Below, piece after piece: positions 59,443 through 64,000 of a stretch of DNA of 64,000 nt. A program made the position numbers and the translations under genes. This DNA is from Paenibacillaceae bacterium. GTDB taxonomy: Bacteria; Bacillota; Bacilli; Paenibacillales; Paenibacillaceae. A model generated the notes under the pieces. The model was not told the DNA's origin and ran no database searches. It saw only the letters and a program-made list of their open reading frames with translations. The DNA lies in NCBI GenBank assembly GCA_004134985.1, contig REGQ01000007.1, forward strand, positions 124,001-188,000, written 5' to 3'. Numbering within the stretch: position 1 is the first letter of the stretch; each line of letters starts with the position of its first letter.

Positions 59443-60741
59443 TTGTTCAAGACGATGTCCAATATTTGGAAAGTGGCTGACTTGCGCTCGAGAATATTGT
59501 TCACGCTGTTCATCTTGCTCATCTATCGGATTGGCTCCTTTATTCCGGTGCCGAATATTGATAAATCTGTATTTGAGCAAATTAATGAATCCGGAGTGGA
59601 CTTGTTCGGCCTGATGAACACTTTCTCGGGCGGTGCTTTATTCCAATTCTCGATTTTTGCGCTTAACATTTTCCCGTATATTACCGCATCCATTATCGTG
59701 CAGTTGCTAACGATGGATGTCATCCCAAAATTCGCCGAATGGGCGAAAGAAGGCGAAGTAGGTAAGCGCAAGTTAGCTCAGATTACTCGGTATGGCACCA
59801 TTGTACTTGCGTTGATTCAAGGTTATGCAACGGCGATTGGTTTTAATCGTCAATATGCACAGGAGTTTGTATTGAATGCTAACGTAGCAACTTACACAAT
59901 GATCGCCATTGTGCTTGCTGCAGGTACGGCATTCCTGATGTGGCTTGGTGAGCAGATCACTGAGCGCGGCATCGGGAACGGTATCTCCGTTATCATCTTT
60001 GCAGGGATCATTGCCGGTCTTCCTGGCCATGCCCGCACGCTGTATGCCGAGCTTCTGCTTGACACGGATCAGTTGTTCCTGAACATTGTCAAGCTTGTTC
60101 TGATTATTGCAGCGGTAATTGTTATGATTGTTGGTGTAATTTTCGTACAGCAAGGGATTCGCAAAATTCCTGTTCAATATGCTAAACGGGTTGTTGGACG
60201 CAAAATGTACGGTGGGCAGTCGACGCATATTCCACTTAAAGTGAATGGCGCCGGCGTTATCCCGGTAATCTTTGCGATTTCACTGTTGATGTTCCCTGTT
60301 ACGATTGCTCAGTTCTGGGCAAATACAACTTGGGCGCAGTGGGTTATTCAGAACATGAGTTATGACAAGCCGCTTGGCTTGGTATTGTACGTGCTTCTGA
60401 TTATCGGGTTTACGTTCTTCTACACATTCGTGCAGATTAACCCGACGCAAATGGCTGACCAAATGAAAAAGAATGGTGGCTATATTCCAGGAATTCGTCC
60501 CGGCAAGCCGACATCTACTTACATCACTCGCGTGATGTCCCGGATTACGCTCTCCGGCGCACTGTTTCTGGCATTGATCTCGATTATTCCTGTTGTTTTC
60601 GGGAAATTGGCAGGTTTGCCACAGTCCATCCAGCTTGGAGGAACATCACTGCTGATCGTGGTTGGTGTTGCCCTTGATACGATGAAACAAATCGAGAGCC
60701 AGTTGATTAAACGCCATTACAAAGGGTTTATCAATAAATAA
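59443..60741 (+). CDS. secY: Preprotein translocase subunit SecY
   Basis: A 432-residue channel with ten membrane helices. It begins MFKTMSNIWKVADLRSRI and has the plug region (IDKSVFEQINESG) and QLLTMDVIPKFAEWAKEGE, with cytoplasmic loops around RKMYGGQSTHIPLK and GGYIPGIRPG. TTG start with GAGGTGATC upstream, abutting rplO. A folded RNA element follows it. Confidence 0.97.
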   Translation: MFKTMSNIWKVADLRSRILFTLFILLIYRIGSFIPVPNIDKSVFEQINESGVDLFGLMNTFSGGALFQFSIFALNIFPYITASIIVQLLTMDVIPKFAEWAKEGEVGKRKLAQITRYGTIVLALIQGYATAIGFNRQYAQEFVLNANVATYTMIAIVLAAGTAFLMWLGEQITERGIGNGISVIIFAGIIAGLPGHARTLYAELLLDTDQLFLNIVKLVLIIAAVIVMIVGVIFVQQGIRKIPVQYAKRVVGRKMYGGQSTHIPLKVNGAGVIPVIFAISLLMFPVTIAQFWANTTWAQWVIQNMSYDKPLGLVLYVLLIIGFTFFYTFVQINPTQMADQMKKNGGYIPGIRPGKPTSTYITRVMSRITLSGALFLALISIIPVVFGKLAGLPQSIQLGGTSLLIVVGVALDTMKQIESQLIKRHYKGFINK

Positions 60742-60744
60742 CAA

Positions 60745-60809
60745 CCAGGTTTTTGAGCGGGTAACTACGAAGTGCCGGCGTAAGCCGGAGATTTCGTTAG
60801 CCCGCCTGG
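60745..60809 (+). other. Folded RNA element between secY and adk
   Basis: Nested helices: CCAG (60745-60748)/CTGG (60806-60809), GCGGG (60757-60761)/CCCGC (60801-60805), ACGAA (60767-60771)/TTCGT (60793-60797), and CCGGC (60775-60779)/GCCGG (60784-60788) capped by a GTAA tetraloop. No T-run follows. It may be a processing element or adk leader; no known family is recognised. Confidence 0.55.
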
Positions 60810-60840
60810 ACCTATTGTGTTTAAAGTGAGGAACACCAAA

Positions 60841-61494
60841 ATGAACATCCTATTTATGGGTCCTCCAGGGGCCGGCAAAGGAACGCAAGCTGAGCGGATT
60901 GTCACAGAGTTCGGGATTCCTCACATTTCAACAGGTGATGCATTTCGTCTGGCAATCAAGCAAGGAACACCACTCGGAGTGAAAGCTAACGAGTATGTTA
61001 ACAAAGGTTTGCTCGTTCCTGACGATGTCACCAACGGCATCGTGCGTGACCGTTTGAAACTTGACGATTGCGCGAACGGTTTTCTGCTTGATGGTTTCCC
61101 TCGTACTTTGGCGCAAGCCGAGGCACTGGATGCTATGCTGGCAGAAATGGATCGCCGGATCGATCATGTTGTTAATTTGAAAGTGGACCGCAGTCTGCTG
61201 CTTGCCCGTTTGACGGGCCGTCGGATCTGCAGAGTCTGCGGTGCGACTTATCACGTGCTCTTCAACCCGCCTAAAGAGGAGGGTGTGTGTGATAAGGACG
61301 GAGGCGAGCTTTACCAACGTCCGGATGACACAGAAGAGAAAGTCGGGACGCGTCTCGATGAGTATATTTCCAAGACAGCTCCTTTGCTGGCCTACTACTC
61401 GGGCAAACAATTGCTTCGGGAAGTTGACGGCGAGAAGGAAATCGACACGGTTACTTCGGAAATCGTATCCTGTCTGCGGGGTTCGGTAGAATGA
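60841..61494 (+). CDS. adk: Adenylate kinase
   Basis: A 217-residue kinase with P-loop GPPGAGKGT (7-15), FLLDGFPRT, and a LID with CRVC and CDKD, the Cys3-Asp zinc-binding type as in some Bacillus enzymes. It equilibrates ATP and AMP with ADP. ATG at 60841; the SD (GTGAGGA) is modest. It overlaps map by 4 bp. Confidence 0.97.
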   Translation: MNILFMGPPGAGKGTQAERIVTEFGIPHISTGDAFRLAIKQGTPLGVKANEYVNKGLLVPDDVTNGIVRDRLKLDDCANGFLLDGFPRTLAQAEALDAMLAEMDRRIDHVVNLKVDRSLLLARLTGRRICRVCGATYHVLFNPPKEEGVCDKDGGELYQRPDDTEEKVGTRLDEYISKTAPLLAYYSGKQLLREVDGEKEIDTVTSEIVSCLRGSVE

Positions 61495-62243
61495 TCATAT
61501 GCAAATCTGAAGCGGAATTAGGATTCATGAGAGAGGCTGGACGAATTGTAGCGGAAACGCACAAGCTCATGGCGCAAGCCGTTGTGCCTGGAGTTACAAC
61601 AAGAGAGCTCGATCGAATTGCTGAAACCTATATTCGTAGTCAGGGAGCAGTGCCTTCCTTCAAAGGCTACAATCAATTTCCTGCCAGCATTTGTGCTTCT
61701 GTAAATAATGAATTGGTTCATGGCATTCCGGGTTCCCGGAAGCTGAACGAAGGTGATATCATCAGTATTGATATCGGCGCCCAATTCAAAGGCTATCACG
61801 GAGATTCAGCCTGGACGTATGGGGTTGGTCAAATTTCCGAGGATAACCGACGCCTGCTTGAAGTGACGGAACAGTCGTTGTATGCCGGATTGGAACAAGT
61901 CAAACCGGATACCCGTTTGTTTACCGTCTCGCATGCGATTCAGCAAGTGGTAGAAGAAGCTGGATTCTCGATTGTTCGCGAATATGTCGGACATGGAATT
62001 GGCGCGGAACTTCATGAAGAACCGCAAATTCCAAACTATGGCATTGCAGGCCGTGGCCCGCGCTTAAAGCAGGGCATGGTACTTGCGATTGAACCGATGG
62101 TTGTGATCGGTGAACGCTATGTTCGCACACTGGCGGACAACTGGACAGTTGTAACAGAAGACGGTACATGGTGCGCGCATTTTGAGCATACTGTAGCAGT
62201 TACCGCCGATGGTTATGAGATACTAACCCGCACGACTTCTTAG
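61491..62243 (+). CDS. map: Methionine aminopeptidase, type I
   Basis: A 250-residue metalloenzyme that removes initiator methionine. Metal ligands fit the pattern [19 protein letters not shown] (two Asp), GHGIG(AELHEEP), and EPMV plus the later Glu in [11 protein letters not shown] in an ATGA overlap with adk, so coupled translation. Confidence 0.97.
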   Translation: MIICKSEAELGFMREAGRIVAETHKLMAQAVVPGVTTRELDRIAETYIRSQGAVPSFKGYNQFPASICASVNNELVHGIPGSRKLNEGDIISIDIGAQFKGYHGDSAWTYGVGQISEDNRRLLEVTEQSLYAGLEQVKPDTRLFTVSHAIQQVVEEAGFSIVREYVGHGIGAELHEEPQIPNYGIAGRGPRLKQGMVLAIEPMVVIGERYVRTLADNWTVVTEDGTWCAHFEHTVAVTADGYEILTRTTS

Positions 62244-62254
62244 GAGGCGCTGGA

Positions 62255-62548
62255 ATGGAAATCGGCACTCCTCAGATCGGCCAAATCGTCAAGATACTGC
62301 GCGGCAAGGATGGTGGGGGCTATGCCGTCATCGTCGGCCTGGTTGAAGAGCGGTTCGCGCTCATCGCCGACGGAAATAAACGAAGGTTTGATGAACCGAA
62401 ACGAAAGAATCTTCTACACCTGGAATTGCAGGCGGAAATCAGCAGCGAAGTAGCAAGCAGCATCCAGGACACCGGTAGAGTGACTAATGGCAAGCTGCGC
62501 TATGCGGTTCAGAAGTATAGGAATGGAAAGGAGAATGACTGTGGCTAA
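62255..62548 (+). CDS. KOW-domain RNA-binding protein (YbzG/L14e-like)
   Basis: A 97-residue protein with an N-terminal KOW motif ([33 protein letters not shown]). It occupies the map-infA gap as the Bacillus KOW gene ybzG does, and probably binds RNA or the ribosome. TAGGAGG lies upstream. Overlaps infA by 8 bp. Confidence 0.85.
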   Translation: MEIGTPQIGQIVKILRGKDGGGYAVIVGLVEERFALIADGNKRRFDEPKRKNLLHLELQAEISSEVASSIQDTGRVTNGKLRYAVQKYRNGKENDCG

Positions 62549-62756
62549 AGAAGATGTGATTGAGGTTGAAGGTACGGTAATCGAGCCGCTACCCAACGCT
62601 GTTTTCAAGGTGGAACTGGAGAACGGACATCAGATTCTTGCCCATGTTTCCGGCAAGCTTAGAATGCATTTTATTCGTATTCTCACCGGGGACAAAGTGG
62701 TTATACAGTTGTCGCCTTATGATTTGACTAAAGGTCGTATCACTTATCGAAAGTAG
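62541..62756 (+). CDS. infA: Translation initiation factor IF-1
   Basis: A 71-residue OB-fold factor starting [16 protein letters not shown], ending [10 protein letters not shown]. It covers the A site during initiation. GTG 62541 is preferred: AAGGAG lies 7 nt upstream, whereas ATG 62535 is too close. Confidence 0.97.
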   Translation: MAKEDVIEVEGTVIEPLPNAVFKVELENGHQILAHVSGKLRMHFIRILTGDKVVIQLSPYDLTKGRITYRK

Positions 62757-62768
62757 GTCCATTAATAA

Positions 62769-62918
<150 letters not shown>

Positions 62919-62937
62919 GAAGGAGGGATAACGGAAT

Positions 62938-63306
62938 ATGGCACGTATAGCTGGTGTAGACTTGCCGCGGGATAAACGCGTAGGAATCGCCCTGACGTAC
63001 ATTTTTGGGATTGGTACAACAACTGCCCAAAAAATTATTGCAACGACAGGAATCGATGAGCAAACCCGTGTTCGCGATTTAACGGAGGACGAAGTTAGCC
63101 GTCTGCGTGAAACGATCGATAAATCGGTCAAAGTAGAAGGAGACTTGCGTCGGGAAATTTCGTTAAATATTAAAAGGTTGACTGAGATCGGCTGCTATCG
63201 CGGTATCCGTCACCGTCGTGGGTTGCCCGTTCGCGGTCAACGTACGAAAACCAATGCCCGCACTCGTAAAGGTCCTCGTCGGACTGTAGCGAACAAGCGG
63301 AAATAA
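62938..63306 (+). CDS. rpsM: 30S ribosomal protein S13
   Basis: A 122-residue protein starting [19 protein letters not shown], with [27 protein letters not shown] lies upstream. First gene of the alpha operon order rpsM-rpsK-rpoA. Confidence 0.97.
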   Translation: MARIAGVDLPRDKRVGIALTYIFGIGTTTAQKIIATTGIDEQTRVRDLTEDEVSRLRETIDKSVKVEGDLRREISLNIKRLTEIGCYRGIRHRRGLPVRGQRTKTNARTRKGPRRTVANKRK

Positions 63307-63324
63307 TAAGGGGGGATAACCGAA

Positions 63325-63720
63325 ATGGCAAAACCGAAAAAAGCGGTACGCACGAAACGTCGCGACCGTAAAAATATCGAAACTGGCGTTGCGCATATCC
63401 GCTCGACGTTTAACAATACAATCGTTACGATTACTGATCCCCACGGCAATGCAATTTCATGGGCTAGCGCAGGTAACCTGGGCTACAAAGGCTCACGGAA
63501 AAGCACGCCGTTTGCCGCGCAAATGGCAGCTGAATCAGCAGCTAAAGCGGCAATGGAGCACGGTATGAAAGTCGTTGAAGTTATGGTTAAAGGTCCAGGC
63601 GCGGGCCGTGAGGCTGCTATCCGTTCGCTTCAGGCAGCAGGCCTTGAAGTTAACTTGATTAAGGATGTTACGCCAGTCCCGCATAACGGATGCCGCCCAC
63701 CTAAACGTCGCCGCGTATAG
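63325..63720 (+). CDS. rpsK: 30S ribosomal protein S11
   Basis: A 131-residue protein with [19 protein letters not shown] and the C-terminal [13 protein letters not shown]. It forms the E-site platform. AAGGGGGGA lies upstream; a 125-nt gap to rpoA follows with no gene. Confidence 0.97.
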   Translation: MAKPKKAVRTKRRDRKNIETGVAHIRSTFNNTIVTITDPHGNAISWASAGNLGYKGSRKSTPFAAQMAAESAAKAAMEHGMKVVEVMVKGPGAGREAAIRSLQAAGLEVNLIKDVTPVPHNGCRPPKRRRV

Positions 63721-63845
63721 TTCAACTGAATGTGGTATCAAATTTCAACAACTTGTGAATAATGGTTGTGAAGGTTAGGCATACTACATGGTTTGATTGC
63801 AGAACGGTATGGAACGGAGCGACGTTTTGAAGGAGGGTTATATTA

Positions 63846-64000
63846 GTGATTGAGATCGAAAAGCCGAAGATTGAAACCGTAGAATTGAATGAAGAAGGCA
63901 CATACGGGCGATTCATTGTTGAACCGCTCGAACGCGGTTATGGCACGACACTGGGAAACTCGCTGCGCAGAATCCTGTTGTCATCTCTGCCAGGCGCGGC
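63846..64000 (+). CDS. rpoA: RNA polymerase alpha subunit (N-terminal part only)
   Basis: Starts at GTG with AAGGAGGG upstream and runs off the right edge. The visible ~51 residues ([13 protein letters not shown], then [20 protein letters not shown] and [11 protein letters not shown]) are the alpha N-terminal domain that dimerises and binds beta and beta'. Confidence 0.95.
   Translation, partial: MIEIEKPKIETVELNEEGTYGRFIVEPLERGYGTTLGNSLRRILLSSLPGA

Noticed and set aside
62487-62540. Longer start for infA upstream of 62541
   Set aside because: The extra residues are inside the KOW gene and unlike IF-1; the SD fits GTG 62541.

Overview
The window comes from a Gram-positive, low-to-mid GC Firmicute, most likely Paenibacillus or another Paenibacillaceae. 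The evidence is the Bacillus-type order radA-disA-yacL-ispD-ispF-gltX-cysE-cysS-mrnC-rlmB-yacP-sigH, followed by secE-nusG, the L11/L10 operons, rpoBC and the str, S10, spc and alpha clusters. Frequent GTG and TTG starts with strong AGGAGG Shine-Dalgarno sites, a tRNA-Cys T-box, a MinJ-like protein and several LTA-synthase-family proteins also fit. No protein or nucleotide search could be run, so names rest on recognised motifs, lengths and gene order.

Layout. 1-860: the 5' part of a minus-strand Gfo/Idh oxidoreductase, then a minus-strand LytTR regulator with a candidate cre site. 1074-6722: a membrane S16 (Lon-type) protease with a PDZ domain and two tandem LTA-synthase-family proteins. 6783-8593: an accessory stretch with inverted repeats, a small membrane protein, a 55-residue ORF and a four-copy repeat. 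8594-16312: a minus-strand VanW/G5 protein, then a cell-division and envelope cluster (ftsE, ftsX, an M23 hydrolase, a Ctp protease, a MinJ-like PDZ protein) ending at a small antisense-oriented gene. 16569-24322: a NagZ-like GH3 enzyme, radA, disA, pssA, two less characterised genes, and the PIN/TRAM protein. 24454-32558: isoprenoid genes, gltX, a T-box with cysE-cysS, three RNA-processing genes and sigH.

32700-64000 is the large transcription/translation supercluster. It runs rpmG-secE-nusG, rplKA, rplJL, a 16S-type methyltransferase, rpoBC, rpsLG-fusA-tuf, the S10-spc genes from rpsJ to secY, then adk-map-infA-rpmJ-rpsM-rpsK and the start of rpoA, which runs off the end. No rRNA or tRNA genes are visible.

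The region is mostly ordinary core genome. The less routine signals lie in non-coding stretches: the repeats and inverted repeats in the 6.8-8.6 kb accessory gap, folded leader or intergenic RNAs before rpoB, rpsL, tuf, rpsJ and adk, and an SD-led 29-codon ORF overlapping the minJ start. I did not find an obviously new multi-gene system; the folded intergenic elements are the best candidates for undescribed regulation.
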